A stretch of 64,000 bases of DNA from positions 6,469,739-6,533,738 of the forward strand of contig OX336340.1 in assembly GCA_946902875.1 (NCBI GenBank), written 5' to 3'. This stretch comes from Nematopogon swammerdamellus. Taxonomy: Eukaryota; Arthropoda; Insecta; Lepidoptera; Adelidae. Of this stretch, positions 41,462 through 53,339 are shown piece by piece. The translations under genes and the position numbers were made by a program. The notes beneath the pieces were generated by a model. The model saw only the letters and a list, made by a program, of their open reading frames with translations. It was not told where the DNA came from and ran no database searches. Numbering within the stretch: position 1 is the first letter of the stretch; each line of letters begins with the position of its first letter.

Positions 41462-42115
41462 TTATTGAGAATAACTATTTTTATTGCTCCCGAACTGGGT
41501 GGCTGTGCTCGAGGGCGAAGCCTTAGGCGTAGCCAATTTCACCCCCGTGGAGGTGCCAGTCCGGCTTGAAGGAGGACGAAACTCGCTAGGGAAAGGCAGA
41601 TCCGTATTGTAGGAATAGGGAGAGATATTCTCCGGAAGCCCGTTCCACACCTTTGCAGTGCGGCACAAGAACGATTTAGAGAATCGTGCAGTTCGAAGAA
41701 CTCTTCTGTCAACTACCAAGGGGTACCAAACTACGCGAGAGTATGGCGGATTTGGCGAAGGCGAACAGGAGGAGGAGGGATAAGGGAAGCAAATTCGTCA
41801 GAGCAGCGACCATAGTAGTACCAATAAAACAGGCTCAAAGACCCAACGATACGTCTGTGCTTTAGAGGTTGAAGGTCCTTTGTGGGTACAGAGTCGCCAA
41901 TGAGGCGAATGGCTCGTCGTTGAATAGAATCCAAGGCTGAGAGAAGGTACTCAGGGGAACCCTCCCAAAGTTAACTGCAATATTCCATCGCCGGTCTTAC
42001 TTGTGCTTTATTCGGTCTTATTTGGCGAAGGCGAACAGAAAGAGCAGGGATGAGGGAAGCGAGTTCGTCAGATCAGCAGTCATAGTAGTACCGATAAAAC
42101 AGGCTCAATGATGAA
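41462..42115 (-). pseudogene. CR1/jockey-like LINE RT C-terminal region
   Basis: Minus-strand broken frames: AMEYCS..LWEGSPEYLLSA (about 41930-42000), LDSIQRRAIRLIGDSV (from 41934), GSLSLFYWYYYGRCSDEFAS, RTARFSKSFLCRTAKVWNGL. A partial duplicate of the LSLFYRYYY region is at 42010-42115. The 3' end (41480-41575) matches 42975-43070. Confidence 0.75.
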
Positions 42116-42486
42116 CACAAATTTATATCAAATTTGATGTAAGAAACAGAATAAACACTTTTTTATTTAAAAAATCCCATACGTCATACGTCACTATCAA
42201 ATAATTTAGCACTACGGCCATATCAGACAAGTTAGTGCGTGAAATATACCACGTGAGCTAAGTTTCCCGAACGAGTAGGTAGTCCTGAAAGTAGAAAAGT
42301 TTCGTAATAAAAAATAAAATATGTCCAGTTCTTTCAACAACACTTCGGAAAAACATGTTGGAGGGGGCACTTGGCTCCTGGCTAACTTCATGTTGGAGTA
42401 CAGGTTGGTGCTTAATGTAATTAATGGATATTGGAACGAGCACGCGATCATGATGTGATCACAGTAAAATGCCAACAAGCGGAATA
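42116..42486. other. Unassigned sequence
   Basis: Nothing recognised. Confidence 0.4.
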
Positions 42487-42879
42487 ATGTCTTACAATCG
42501 TCTTACTCAATAAAGGGGTATAGAATCAAAGACAGCTCTATCAACTTTAGCAAATTTTTGGTAAATAAAAAAAATGTTTATTCAGAACCAGTTTATTCTA
42601 AATGGCCCGTTACTTCGTTAGGATTAATCGAGCTATCCTATTGGACAGTTTTGCTTAGTGCTAGTTTTGAAACTAAACGTATGGATAGTGCTGTTTTTGC
42701 TTGTTACTGTTAATTTCTGAACTATGTTTTTAATGGAAAGAGTTGCTTTTGAAGCAGTTTTTTATGACAATGCAATAGCCAATTGTACGAAGAAAAATTG
42801 TGCATTCATATGTCGTTTCGCCAAAAAGTTGTAAAGAGCTACCTTTGATTCTATACCCCTCTCATATGGTACAAGACAT
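42487..42879. mobile_element. MITE with about 70-bp imperfect terminal inverted repeats
   Basis: ATGTCTTACA at the left and its near-mirror ACAAGACAT at the right. The strongest pairing is AGGGGTATAGAATCAAAG (42515-42530 region) with CTTTGATTCTATACCCCT (42844-42861). Confidence 0.75.
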
Positions 42880-42969
42880 CCTGCATGTAAGCTAAAATAT
42901 GACGCTACAGAGATACATGTACCGGGAAAATGGTTAATGCTCAGTTTCTAAGTAACGCACATGCAGAAC

Positions 42970-43190
42970 ACATTTTTTTATTGCTTCGGAACTGAGTGGC
43001 TGTGCCCGAGGTCGAAGCCTCCGGCGCAGCCAATTTCACCCCTGAGGAGGTGCCAGTCCGGTTTGAAGATGAAAGCTTCTGTGGGCTGCGGGGACTGAAG
43101 ACTGATGGGAGGGTTTTCGGTGAAGCCGTTGCCTATGAGGACGAGGACCGCAGGGGTCTCCTGATGTGTCAGCTTTTTTTTATGTAAACC
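42970..43190 (-). mobile_element. CR1/jockey-like LINE 3' end
   Basis: Poly(T) then CGGAACTGAGTGGCTGTGCC, GCAGCCAATTTCACCCCTGA and GGAGGTGCCAGTCCGG, matching 41480-41575 at the 3' end of the LINE fragment there. Confidence 0.65.
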
Positions 43191-43265
43191 AGCATGGGTG
43201 GCTGTGCCGAGAGACCAATGGTGCAGTCGACAGAGCCAAAATCACTTCTGTTCGCGAAGCCACGC

Positions 43266-43640
43266 TCAGTTAGCCAGCCATTTGCGGACTGTTTCTAGGC
43301 TGTCTAGCCCGTTAATACGACGCTTGAAGACACCCAGGTTAAAGGATTCAGGAAATACACTCGCCGGAAGATAGTTCCACACTCTAGCGGTGCGACAAAG
43401 AAACGATTTAGAGAACCGATGGGTTCTCAAAAGCCCAATGTCAACAACATAAGGGTGCTGAGTCTCTCTGCGACGAGTCATGCGGAGATAAGACGGGTGG
43501 CAGGGAATAAGGGATGCTAGTTCCACAGAGCAGCGTCCGTGATAGTATCTGTAAAACAGACTAAGCGAACCCACAAATCGTTAGCCTGTTCCTTCTTAGA
43601 GTGGAGCTTCTGCAAAGACGCTCCTGAGAGTTCGGGTATC
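43266..43640 (-). pseudogene. LINE RT C-terminus, 102-codon open fragment
   Basis: Open from 43574 to 43266: GSLSLFYRYYHGRCSVELAS, RFSKSFLCRTARVWNYLPAS, VFPESFNLGVFKRRINGL, ending KWLAN. The best-preserved example of this LINE family here, but it lacks the rest of the RT. Confidence 0.78.
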
Positions 43641-43898
43641 ACAGTGGGAGGTTGCTGAGGCTGTGTCAGTTGTCCGCTGGATCATCAGATCGAAGAGAAG
43701 CAACCTGCGATCTCGCTGAGGAGGAGGAGTTCCAAAGTGGAGCGGCTCCAACCTGCCCCTTCAACGAGTTACATACTATTATATCAACTTCTGTCTTGAA
43801 TCGAGGAGATGACCAGATATCGAACTATGAAGAACTTCACCAAGAAGCATAAGAAGAATTAGTATAAATATATGCGTATGTAATAGATAGTAAAATTG

Positions 43899-43950
43899 TC
43901 AAAGAGTTTTTATTACGTCGCTGCGCTCCGACGTAATACAAACTCTTTGA
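43899..43950. mobile_element. 50-bp palindrome, copy 2
   Basis: TCAAAGAGTTTTTATTACGT, CGCTGCGCTCCG, then ACGTAATACAAACTCTTTGA. Same sequence as 36030-36079. Confidence 0.85.
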
Positions 43951-44254
43951 AAATTGTATTTAAGTATGTAAGGATTATTAAGATCTGAGGCTGTGACTTA
44001 CTGATTGATCACTGTCATCGGTTCGGTAGCAGGCTTAGATCTAAGTTTGAGTTGCTTTTCGCACGATTAGTCTTTCCCGTATTAGTAATTCAAATAATTT
44101 ATATGCACACATTCCTACAAATTCTACTTCTAATATAGTTTACAGAGAAGCGTTATTGTAGATTATAATTTAGCATTGGTTGCGGCTTCACGTATGTAGG
44201 TCATTATCGAATCAAGTCTATAACTGGCTCAATCAACAAACACCAAAACAATTG
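43951..44254. other. Unassigned sequence
   Basis: Nothing recognised. Confidence 0.4.
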
Positions 44255-44337
44255 AATCATACTAAAGAACGGACAGACAATCACATTGCGTTTGAGAAAG
44301 ATCAAGTCCATGCGGACTTAGTCGCGGGCACAGCTAG
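44255..44337 (+). mobile_element. Helitron-like 3' end fragment
   Basis: GTCCATGCGGAC hairpin, then TTAGTCGCGGGCACAGCTAG followed by T. Confidence 0.5.
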
Positions 44338-44686
44338 TTATATAATATGCGTTAATTTATATCATGCGATTTACATGAATGTACTTTTAACAAATTAAAA
44401 AAATCACTTAAAAAGTAATCTGTACTTAGTCTTACATTTCAGTGGCATAAATCCGGCCAACGAAATATAAATTGTATCCCATTAAATAACCATTAATATT
44501 TTCATAAAGTTGGACATGAACATTCCTCAGTTTAGTCAACAATAATGGAGCCACCCGTATAACTAACTTTGACTGTCACGAGAGTTATGGACACTCAAAA
44601 TTATCAGACAACTCAAACAACGTAAACTAAGGGCACGTAGATTGTAGGCATACATATTATACATGCCTACAGTATATAACTATGCA
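44338..44686. other. Unassigned sequence with a short dispersed repeat
   Basis: 44434-44486 (TTTCAGTGGCATAAATCCGG, CCAACGAAATATAAATTGTA) matches 46786-46838. Confidence 0.5.
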
Positions 44687-45066
44687 TTTTTTTTATGGAA
44701 ACTGACACGGTTGGCTACATCACCTACAACATCCGTGATGTCAGCCCATAACACCGGGTGAACTAGGTGCCATGTCAGTGCTTCCCCCCTTTGATCGTGC
44801 CGGCTACACTGAACTGGTCGGAAAACACAAACTATTTACATAGCCGTTTCGACCGACGTTTCATTCAGTGCGGTGGTACCAACCCGGGCGGGTTAAACCC
44901 TACCATCAAGTAAGATTAGGAGGGAAGGGACCTACAGTTTTACGAGGAATCCGAACCTCGGTCAGCCTCCAACGGTCAGCGGTCACCCATCCAAGTACTG
45001 ACCACACCCAGCGTTGCTTAACATTCAATAGCTACAGTTGACTGTCTGCACCACTGAGCTATCGAG
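44687..45066 (-). mobile_element. SINE-B copy, tRNA/5S head (first bases lost)
   Basis: Same order as 36977-37369, with GGTCACCCATCCAAGTACTG and CACTGAGCTATCGAG. The final GCTGAC is missing. Confidence 0.87.
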
Positions 45067-45079
45067 CATGTATATAACG

Positions 45080-45316
45080 ATATGCCGTGATAAAGGGCGA
45101 CAGAATAGCCAACTCTCACCATGCGGAAAGGTCCTTTCAAAGAGTCAAGCAGCAGGTGGGTTTTCGTGCCTTACCTAATTGCTGCTTGTTATATGCCGTT
45201 GTACTTTCCTAAATGTGGTGGTCGGTGTTGTGCTTGTAAGTTAGCCGAGTTCTTGCAGCACAACACCAATTACTCTGATTACCCCGATTGTCGGAATACC
45301 GCGTGTGGTATGTATA
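45080..45316 (+). mobile_element. SINE-C copy, 5'-truncated
   Basis: TATGCCGTGATAAAGGGCGA, CTCTCACCATGCGGAAAGGT, GGTCGGTGTTGTGCTTGTAA, CCGCGTGTGGTATGTATAAC. Confidence 0.82.
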
Positions 45317-45340
45317 ACTATGTGTATACGTAGATTATGT

Positions 45341-45620
45341 ATACCTGCTGCTTCACCGTTCGGTACCGGTGTAAAACTGTAGCTCCCTTCCCTCGCACCT
45401 TACTAGGAGGCTCAAATTGTAGCCGACTGGGTTGGTACGACCGTACTGGATGTAAGATGGTCGCATTGCAGCCTCAGATGTGTTCTCCTCTAGCCCAGTA
45501 TAGCCAGCAATCCAGGGAAGTCTCTGGTATGGCACCTACCTTCTCGGAGATGATATTGGCTGGTGGAGCATGAGCTTTGGCCCCTCCGACTCAGCCACGC
45601 ATACCGGTTTACATACAAAA
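45341..45620 (+). mobile_element. SINE-A copy, head missing
   Basis: Starts CTGCTGCTTCACCGTTCGG-like sequence, then the shared body, ACCTTCTCGGAGATGATATT, and ends CATACCGGTTTACATAC. Confidence 0.82.
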
Positions 45621-46222
45621 TAATAAAAGTGAAGAGTTGCCGTAAACGTTTTAACGAATTTAAAATGTATTTTACGGTGGAATGGAAACGCTTAGTGTAT
45701 GGTCACTGGACGCACTGGCTTTTTCCGCATCCGTCGGCAAATTGCTAGCGAATAAGTCGAAAGACGTGCGTGCCAAGGCTTTCTCCATGCGCCGCATAAG
45801 CTTGGAAATTATTCAAGGAGGAAACGCTATATATAGCGTTCCCTATCTGTATCTTCTCCGTATCTACTTCGGACCGTGGTTGCCTCGGCATAAATGGAAG
45901 AGATTATCAATAAATCGGTAAGGGATTTTCATGGAGTAAGTTAAACTTTGTTTTATGAGATAGGTATTGCGTTTGTACAGTGTACACTCTAAGTATGATA
46001 TTAAAACTAAATTTATGATTTTTAGAAATCATTTCTGTATGTATGTATGTATGTTCCTTCATAACTCTTAAACCGATCATCCGAATTCGATAAAAATTTA
46101 ATTCAGTTCCGGTTACCTACGCAAAGGTGTGGCTCTCACACAAAGGTAAGGAGCGGGCTTACTTATACTTTCTTCTTTTTATATCCGAATTTCACGCGAG
46201 CAAAGCCGCGGGCCAAAGCTAG
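45621..46222 (+). mobile_element. Helitron-like 3' part with 'ETLG' gene fragment
   Basis: A fragment of the ORF carried by elements A and C (45640-45860) is followed by unique sequence with (TATG)n near 46037 and a 3' end GAATTTCACGCGAGCAAAGC then CGCGGGCCAAAGCTAG and T. The same combination of domain and terminus as elements A and C. Confidence 0.5.
45640..45921 (+). pseudogene. 'WDAT...ETLG...QRGNA' domain fragment (diverged)
   Basis: KRFNEFKMYFTVE in one frame, then METLSVWSLDALAFSASVGK, RAKAFSMRRISLEIIQGGNA in the next. It aligns block by block with VAFAVETLGPW and QRVSLAIQRGNAAS of the ORF at 17804-18202. Confidence 0.55.
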
Positions 46223-46514
46223 TTTATTTATAAGTTAATTACAATAGATTGGTTTTTATAATATTTTAATTTTGAAAATACATTGAAATTAAATAATATT
46301 TATTTCTTGCTTTAAACATGTACGCAAAGTCGCAAACGACAACCAATACATGACAAGGGAGAAGTTGTCGGGTAAAAGGAAAGTGAACAAGTCGGCATAT
46401 ACAGCTGGCGCGCGCCCTGGTTTGCTTGTGAAAATCTATAATTATTCACTTTATACCACTTAATGCGCGGCAAGGGCGGGCTTATTGCCTTAGGCGATTT
46501 CCTCCAGTCAACCC
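46223..46514. other. Unassigned sequence
   Basis: Nothing recognised. Confidence 0.4.
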
Positions 46515-46690
46515 GGTGGACCTACATTTTTACATGGATACCGAACCATTGAGCACTGGGTGAAGGTATATGCATGTACATTTTTTCAAATCAGAAAAAG
46601 TTCTACACGCCGCCGCGGCCCCGGTTGGATTCGAACTCGCATCTCGCAAGAGCAGCAGATGACGCCGCGCCTCGTGAAATTGTAGGGGAG
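46515..46690 (-). mobile_element. SINE-D copy
   Basis: AACCCGGTGGACCTACATTT at the tail side, TTTTTTCAAATCAGAAAAAG in the middle, and the tRNA head (GTTGGATTCGAACTCGCATC, B box). Matches the 29396 copy in opposite orientation. Confidence 0.6.
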
Positions 46691-48033
46691 GTTCCATTAG
46701 GAATTTGTATACTGAAAATGGTATTTCAGCACGCCTGATAGATACATTCGTGAAACATATCTTTTTAGCAGTACTGCTCTTAAATTTCAGTGGGATAAAT
46801 CCGGGCAACGAAATATCAATTTTATCTCAGTTGGATGCGGGAAAATATCACCGATCCTGAGGGAAGCCAGTTAGCCTAAACATCCTGCAAACTTTATATT
46901 ACTACCCTCACTTTCTCACCGAAACTCCTCCATAAGAAGTACAGAAAAAATATCCTAATGCTTCTTGTAATAGGGTAGACTTTACAGAAAATTATCATTT
47001 AATTCAACACGTAACTTTAATTTTGAAATCAGTCTAAAATGTACTCTATGACCTGTGCTGTTAGCTTCATTTTCGAAATACACGTTTTAAAATATACGGA
47101 GTGCAGAAAAGTGTGCTGGAACGGGTATGGAAGTGACAATATTTTAGGATTTCAGGTGTAACCACGTGAGGACAGTTACGAGCGAAGCGGAGAGGAGTTT
47201 CCTCCAATAGGTACTTTCGTTATTGCTTTGTGTTTCTTGTCGCCTCGGTGGGACGCGTGATCAATCGTTGGATTGGAATCGTGGGCGTATTGTTTATTCA
47301 ATATGCTTGCACTGAATCTTCTGAAAAATGTATTTTATTGTTTAATGTACTGGCAATGCAAATGGGCAGATACTAAGTGTATATAATATAATGTAAGTAG
47401 TCTTGTAGAATTTAATAGTTATTATAATATATGTAGGTAGATTTCAGTGACGATTCCTGGTGCTGAGTATTGGGATGGCTCTGGCTAACGATTTTTTTTA
47501 TATTTTCATAACTTACGCTCTAAAATATATATATTATTTTGCAGCTATCAACTTGCGAGCTTTCGTTTACAATGCAGTCACGCAAACTCTGCGCTGCGCA
47601 GCAGCGCGCACACACACGCGCACACAACACACCTAGCTCGCTAGATGCGCTCCCTACTGCGCCAACTCGAAAGGCTGATAAGCAGTTGCGCGCGGTACGG
47701 AGGACATCGGCCGCTTTTATGAAATACGACGGCGCTTCAAATGTAGCCAACCGGCTAATGAATGCCTTGATGTTTTATTAGTCGCCAGCGTATGACGCGC
47801 GCGTAATTTCAAATTATGTAACGGGATTAACGTTTTATCTTATTCATCGTGGGTTATATAATAAATAATATAACCCCGATATTTTTTCACATTTGTTTTT
47901 GCTTTATACTTCAATATTAATGGTGGCATTCATTTTATTTGGTTTGGCGGCGCCAACGTAGCCAACTTAAAGGAATCGCCACTGGTAGATTTTGCCTGTG
48001 GCATAATTTATAATGTAGGTACTCTTGTAGAAT
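46691..48033. other. Long unassigned stretch
   Basis: 46786-46838 is a copy of the short repeat at 44434-44486. 47590-47640 is alternating GC/CA-rich (GCGCGCACACACACGCGCAC). No gene recognised. Confidence 0.4.
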
Positions 48034-48088
48034 TTGCCACAGGCAAAATCCATCTAGTTACTAACTAGGTGGATTTTGCCTGTGGCAA
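48034..48088. repeat. 55-bp near-perfect palindrome
   Basis: TTGCCACAGGCAAAATCCAT, CTAGTTACTAACTAG, GTGGATTTTGCCTGTGGCAA. A third arm (GATTTTGCCTGTGGCA) lies at 47988-48003. Confidence 0.88.
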
Positions 48089-48732
48089 CAACTATAGAGC
48101 TCTCAACCGCGAGAAAAGACTGAAGAATCTGGGTTTTCTAAAATGATAAACTTCTTTGCTTTGGAATAAACGTTTTAATCCATAAACTGTGGTCCAGCAT
48201 AAGCTGGCCGGGAGTTCCACGTCACAAACTAAATGCCTATACGCTAAGACAGTGACACAGACAATCATGTCAGGTTCTATAAAAAAAAACCCTTCAATCT
48301 AATTGAGTCGTATAGTTCCAGAACCCGCCAACTCCGTGTAGGACGATTTTACAGTAAGACGAAAAAACTATACTTACCTCGATAAATAGCCGCCCATTCA
48401 TACTACGAGGGAGATGGAACGAATGTAAATTTTTCTTTGCGATTAAATCTGGATTGGACTGTGTTAGGAACATAATGTCTTAACATATAAGTGACAAATT
48501 TAATACTTTATTCGAAACAGTTTATAACCACTTTTTTTATAGAAATGGATTTGGCGGGTTCTGGAACTTTGAGTTTTAAAATCTTCATCATACAAAATCT
48601 TTAACTTCCCAAATGTCATTACAATACCATCGACAGTCCCCCAGCGTCCGGCCGCACCGTAACAACAATATAAGGCCGGCCACGCACAAGGAAAAAGCGA
48701 AAACCCCACAATTAATATCAGTTATCGTGATC
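48089..48732. other. Unassigned sequence with an inverted pair and a SINE-like tail
   Basis: TTCCAGAACCCGCCA (about 48317-48331) is inverted at about 48552-48566. 48200-48292 ends GTCAGGTTCTATAAAAAAAA, similar to SINE-B 3' ends. Confidence 0.45.
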
Positions 48733-49203
48733 CCGTCTCCCGGACGCATATTTCCAAAGTCTACTACGGTAGTTCGCGAAAGCCTTTTTGAAGCAAGGTT
48801 TTTTAACGCATGTTTGGGATGGGGACCTAACTCAGAAAAAGTGAATCGTCAAGAAAGTACGAACGAAAGTTGCAACGCTACTTATCGGCTGGGTAGCGCG
48901 TAGCGCTGTATAAGCGTCATCTGTGTGAGTCTTTTGAAGTCGAACCATTGTATAAGTTGAAAGGAATATCGCATAGATGACGCTGTCCTGATCTGAAATG
49001 AAATTAATAATAGGATTTTAAATATAAAGTGTAAGAAGCTTCGCTTCTGTCGTGTGCCCCACGACACCTCACCTTCTTTATTTTTATTACACGACATTGG
49101 CCAAAATGTTTCAAAAAGACAATCGCCAAAGAAAATAAAAATTAATCAAAAGGGTTTCGCTGACTCTCCAGTAGTAGACTTTGGAAATATGCCTCCCCGA
49201 CAG
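48733..49203. mobile_element. Inverted-repeat element, about 470 bp
   Basis: A perfect 22-bp inverted pair (GCATATTTCCAAAGTCTACT AC at 48746-48767; mirror at 49171-49192) lies within weaker pairing of about 55 bp per arm. No ORF or transposase; superfamily unknown. Confidence 0.6.
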
Positions 49204-50893
49204 CCTCCAGTGTAGCCGGCACGGTCACACCGATCCCTAATTCGGCCGGATCACTCCCGGGGGGCCGGCGCTAGGAAAATCCTGTCTATGCTAAGTGATT
49301 TATGCAGCTGTAGACTTCTGGCTTCGTTAGGACGGCTGTTTTTACGTTTGAAGGATGTACGAGCTTTTGGATGAGCGTACTTTTTTTTCGATGAAGATTT
49401 TAGCAGTTAAGCCAATTAAATTTATCAGTTTTGAACCTTTTTGGAGGTATTAAAATTGTACCAATATCGGCCAGACTGCTGGACATACGCCTCTTCAATC
49501 TTCTTCAAACCTACACATCTTTTTTGCTAAGGTTTTTTATCGGAGTCGTAAGTACCGTGCTTTCTAAAGGCGGAACTTAATTTGAAATACCTATATGACA
49601 ACTTTACTTGTACTCCTGAATCATGAATGTCCTAAGCTTCAAAAGCTCAACAATTCAACGGATAAAGTTTCTTATTCATTTTCGTAATTATGCAGGAGCA
49701 CGTGCATATATGTGCATTAAAACGTGAGCGCTAACTTTTCGCTCTCAAACTTTCTTAATCCGAGTACAGACTGGAGATACAAAGTATACCTGGCTTTAAT
49801 AATGTTATAGGGTTAGGGTTTCGTAACTTCAGGGTTTGAAAGGGTCCATATTTGAAGACGAAAAGCTCTGAAACTTTTTCCCAGATTCGATCATTTCATA
49901 GTACGTTTTGGTGAAAATAGTTTTATCGAGATTTGGTGGACTGTTAACGTCCGCATTTATTACATAAAAATTAAATTACTAACTTGCATGCTTTACTAGT
50001 AGAATTGAACTGCGTGTAGGTAAATTCCAAACACTTAAATTTTAATGACATCAAAAGATAAAGGAAACTGGAGTAGGTCATTGCATTCCCTAGACCTAGA
50101 CAACACTCTCTCCCTATCCTTACTGTCCGTCCATCGAGTTTTTATTACAATTTGCAATTTTTTTATAAAAAAAAAATATGGAATTTCGATTTGAGTGATA
50201 AGGTTTTTTTTTCTTCTAATAATGAGTACTTTCTATTCCGGAAGTTTCTCAAGCCTATCCTGAAACATTCCTGTATATTCAACTAGACTAGAGTAGCACA
50301 GGGCACATGGTGTAATTTTATATTGTTTATGTATTGTTTTGTTAACACAAGTTATGTATGTATATGTATGACGTATATAATATACTTACATTTTTTCAGT
50401 AACTAAGTATCAAATAAATTGTCTACTTATTGTTAAATAAACCATCTCATTAGAATTATAAAATTGATAAATACCCTAAAAACATCATTTAAATCACAAC
50501 TGATTCTCAGTTATTATTTTCAATTCATAAAATTATTTAATACATTAAATATAGGTACAAAGGGATAAGAATTTTCATTATAATTAAACAGGATCCAAAC
50601 AAAGGCAAAGCAAGGCAAAGATTTAGTTCCGCATACCACTTAGAACGAGATATATACATAGCTAAAATATAACTGATAACTTTTTTTTTTTTTATGACAC
50701 GTCGGATATCGATACGAATTCCATAAATAACTGTCATTTTTATTTTAGTCATTCACAGATCATTATTATAAATTTTCATCTAATATAAAAAATAAATACT
50801 AATAACTAAATAATTAAAACCTAACTAACAATGTATAACATTGACAAAATTAAACAAATAAAAAAAAAAAAAACTAAATACTAACATTTAAGA
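49204..50893. other. Long unassigned AT-rich stretch
   Basis: No gene, SINE or inverted repeat recognised over about 1.7 kb. Confidence 0.4.
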
Positions 50894-51095
50894 TTACTGT
50901 AAGTAAAAAACTTCGCCCAATTCCTCCGACTCCGCCACAGTACCCAATACGCTGGCTGCGTTGCCCCTTTGAATGGCTAGGCCTATTTGCTGAAAAAAGA
51001 AAGACTTGGCGCGTCGGTCACCAGACTTATCAATAAGAAACTTTCCTAGGACGTTTCCGAAAGTCCTTGCGTCGGGTGACCACACGCCAAGTGTA
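50894..51095 (-). pseudogene. 'ETLG...QRGNAAS' domain fragment
   Basis: Open on the minus strand: TLGVWSPDARTFGNVLGKFL, IDKSGDRRAKSFFFQQIGLA, IQRGNAASVLGT, ending EVFYLQ. Aligns with the C-terminal half of the ORF at 17804-18202. Sequence upstream of TLGVW is unrelated, so it is a fragment; no Helitron terminus was found beside it. Confidence 0.6.
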
Positions 51096-51977
51096 ACTGA
51101 TAACTTGCCAATCTGCTTTATTGTTCATGAATTATGACTTGCCTTGCCATAATTTGTGTTTTCTCTACATTTACCTATGTATTTTTATTTTCCGACTCAC
51201 TTGATCTCGTTGTATAATATTAGTCCCGACTAGTCGCTTTATGTCATACTGCCTCGTATTATTCAATCAGACGTGACCATGACCGTCTCGTCACCACCGC
51301 TGAAATTGCCGGATCTGTTCTTATTTCCTTGCGTTGAAAGCGACAATAGCTATTTATTCAATCTTATACAGTCAGCCGAATAGGCCTTCCCTTGTAGAAT
51401 TAAATAAATCGTGAAGACGAGTTTTAAATTATTTAAACACTATACTTTATTATATGACGTGACAAAGAAGTCTAAAATCTAAAATAATATTCCAGTTTTG
51501 GTTAGAGCCAAAGTTTTTAAAATGCGAGCCTAGTTGGCATATTCGTGACCGGGATTTATGCCGACTCTAGCAATAAATTTGGCCGAATCCTGTCGAGCTC
51601 CGGTCACGCAAAATATTTTGTACGGTTAGCCAAAACTTAAAACAAAGAGGATTGTCGTCTATACATATCTACAGTATGAAGTTCAAGAAGCGGGGACATC
51701 ACATCATTCAACGTCCATACCTTTTAAATGAAAAAAAAAAAAATGCTAAGTAAATGTTTTTTGTATTTTCTTAAATTTTTCATAATTACCTAAGTATAAG
51801 AATGTAGTAGTTATATTACCGAGTTATGTTTATTTATTGTGAATAAAATATGTTTTATTACCAATAATTTGTTTTTGATATTGTTTGTATATCATATGTA
51901 TCTTAAATTATACACAAATACAAACATTCAGGCGAAACACTGTCACCTCTATTTGGGCTCGCCGTGGTCGGGTAAAA
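51096..51977. other. Unassigned sequence
   Basis: A weak inverted pair (AGTTTTGGTTA near 51493; TTAGCCAAAACT near 51628) suggests a small decayed element. Otherwise nothing. Confidence 0.35.
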
Positions 51978-52193
51978 AAGGTCTTTCATTAGTAGGTAGC
52001 GTTACGCTAAGGGGTGTGTGTATATAGATACTGACCACGTTCCCATACCAAATTTTTTTACGATATAAAACATGTACTTATTAAGGTGAAAAACGCGCAC
52101 TTTACGAATTAAATTTGAGGAGTGAGTAGGTTTTTTATATCGTAAAAAAAATTTGGTATCTGATACACATACAACCTACTAATGAAAGACCTT
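51978..52193. mobile_element. Foldback MITE, 216 bp
   Basis: AAGGTCTTTCATTAGTAGGT at the left mirrors ACCTACTAATGAAAGACCTT at the right. The pairing resumes at ATACCAAATTTTTTTACGAT / ATCGTAAAAAAAATTTGGTA. Confidence 0.85.
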
Positions 52194-52835
52194 ATATATA
52201 TTTATTTTAAACATATATTTCGACTTCAGTCGTCGTCAGTTCGTTTATTGCAATATTTTTGTTTGTTGCCGACACGTATGTGAAGATATTATTTATACAG
52301 ATTTTATTTGATTTGCACTCACCCTCATTAGTAAAATAATTAAGATTCAAAATAACCAGAAAAAAAAAGTTTCCACAAAGTAATTTTTATCGTATTGCCA
52401 TACCCAACGAAAGAATTAATTGTTAAAATTAAAAAATAAAATAAAATAAAATTCAGAAGCGAACTGAGGTTTCGTTATCGGAAGTTGCTTCGTTAAAAAC
52501 AACAGTTCACCTGTAAATTGTAAGATTTCTCTGCAAAAACTTTTGCCTCGTAACTCCTTTACAACACTGAAACAATACAATAAGGGACCCACTCCGCGAT
52601 CTTTTATACTTTAGACATGAAGGTATTATTTTAGAACTATGTTTCTGATTGATCCTGGCTTGCAGCTATCTAGCGAGCGAACGTAATGGGTACACTCAGC
52701 GTCCTCTCGGAGGACAGCGTGGAGGAAGTATTTTTTTGTTGGTAATAGACGAAGTAACTATTACTTAATCTGTGGTAATAGCACCGAGGGTAATAGTATT
52801 TAGGTTTATTATTTTTAATTTTAGATAGTTTTAGT
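52194..52835. other. AT-rich unassigned sequence
   Basis: Short (AATAA)n near 52430-52450. Nothing else recognised. Confidence 0.4.
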
Positions 52836-53250
52836 TCAGTCAGCGTCTATGTGTCAACTGCTGGACATGACTTTTCAAATTTTCTCCAGTCATCACGGCC
52901 TTCAGCGGTACGGAACAAACAACTGCTTTCTGCCGACGTATTTGATGTCGTCGTCCCACCTGGCGGGTGGTCTTCCCACACTCCGTTTTCTTGTCCACGG
53001 CCTCCAGTGCGGGACACGGTTACTCCAACCGTCGTCGTCTCTTCGGCTAACGTGCCCAGCCCGCAGTGGCCTTGACCTTAGCCACCCGGTGTCAAATATC
53101 GACTACTTTGGTGCGTCGGTGGATTTCCTAGTTACGCACCATATCACGTAGCGATATTCCCAGCATGGCTCGCTCCATTGCTCGCTGGGCAACTTTCAAC
53201 CTTTCGACAACAGCGACCGTCAGAGTCCACGTTTCACACCCGTACCTACG
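52836..53250 (-). pseudogene. RTE-like LINE RT C-terminal fragment
   Basis: Minus strand gives ETWTLTVAVVERLKVAQRAM, ERAMLGISLRD, EIHRRTKVVDI, then degraded frames. This is the hallmark 'LKVAQRAMERAMLGISLRDRIRN' region of insect RTE elements. At least two stops and several frameshifts. Probably the same family as the tail at 36911-36976. Confidence 0.78.
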
Positions 53251-53339
53251 TCATAACCGGGAGAACGCACGTCATATATGCGGGTCTTTAAATTTAGTAG
53301 TTTAATATTTAATTATTATTATGGCATTGTATAATATTA

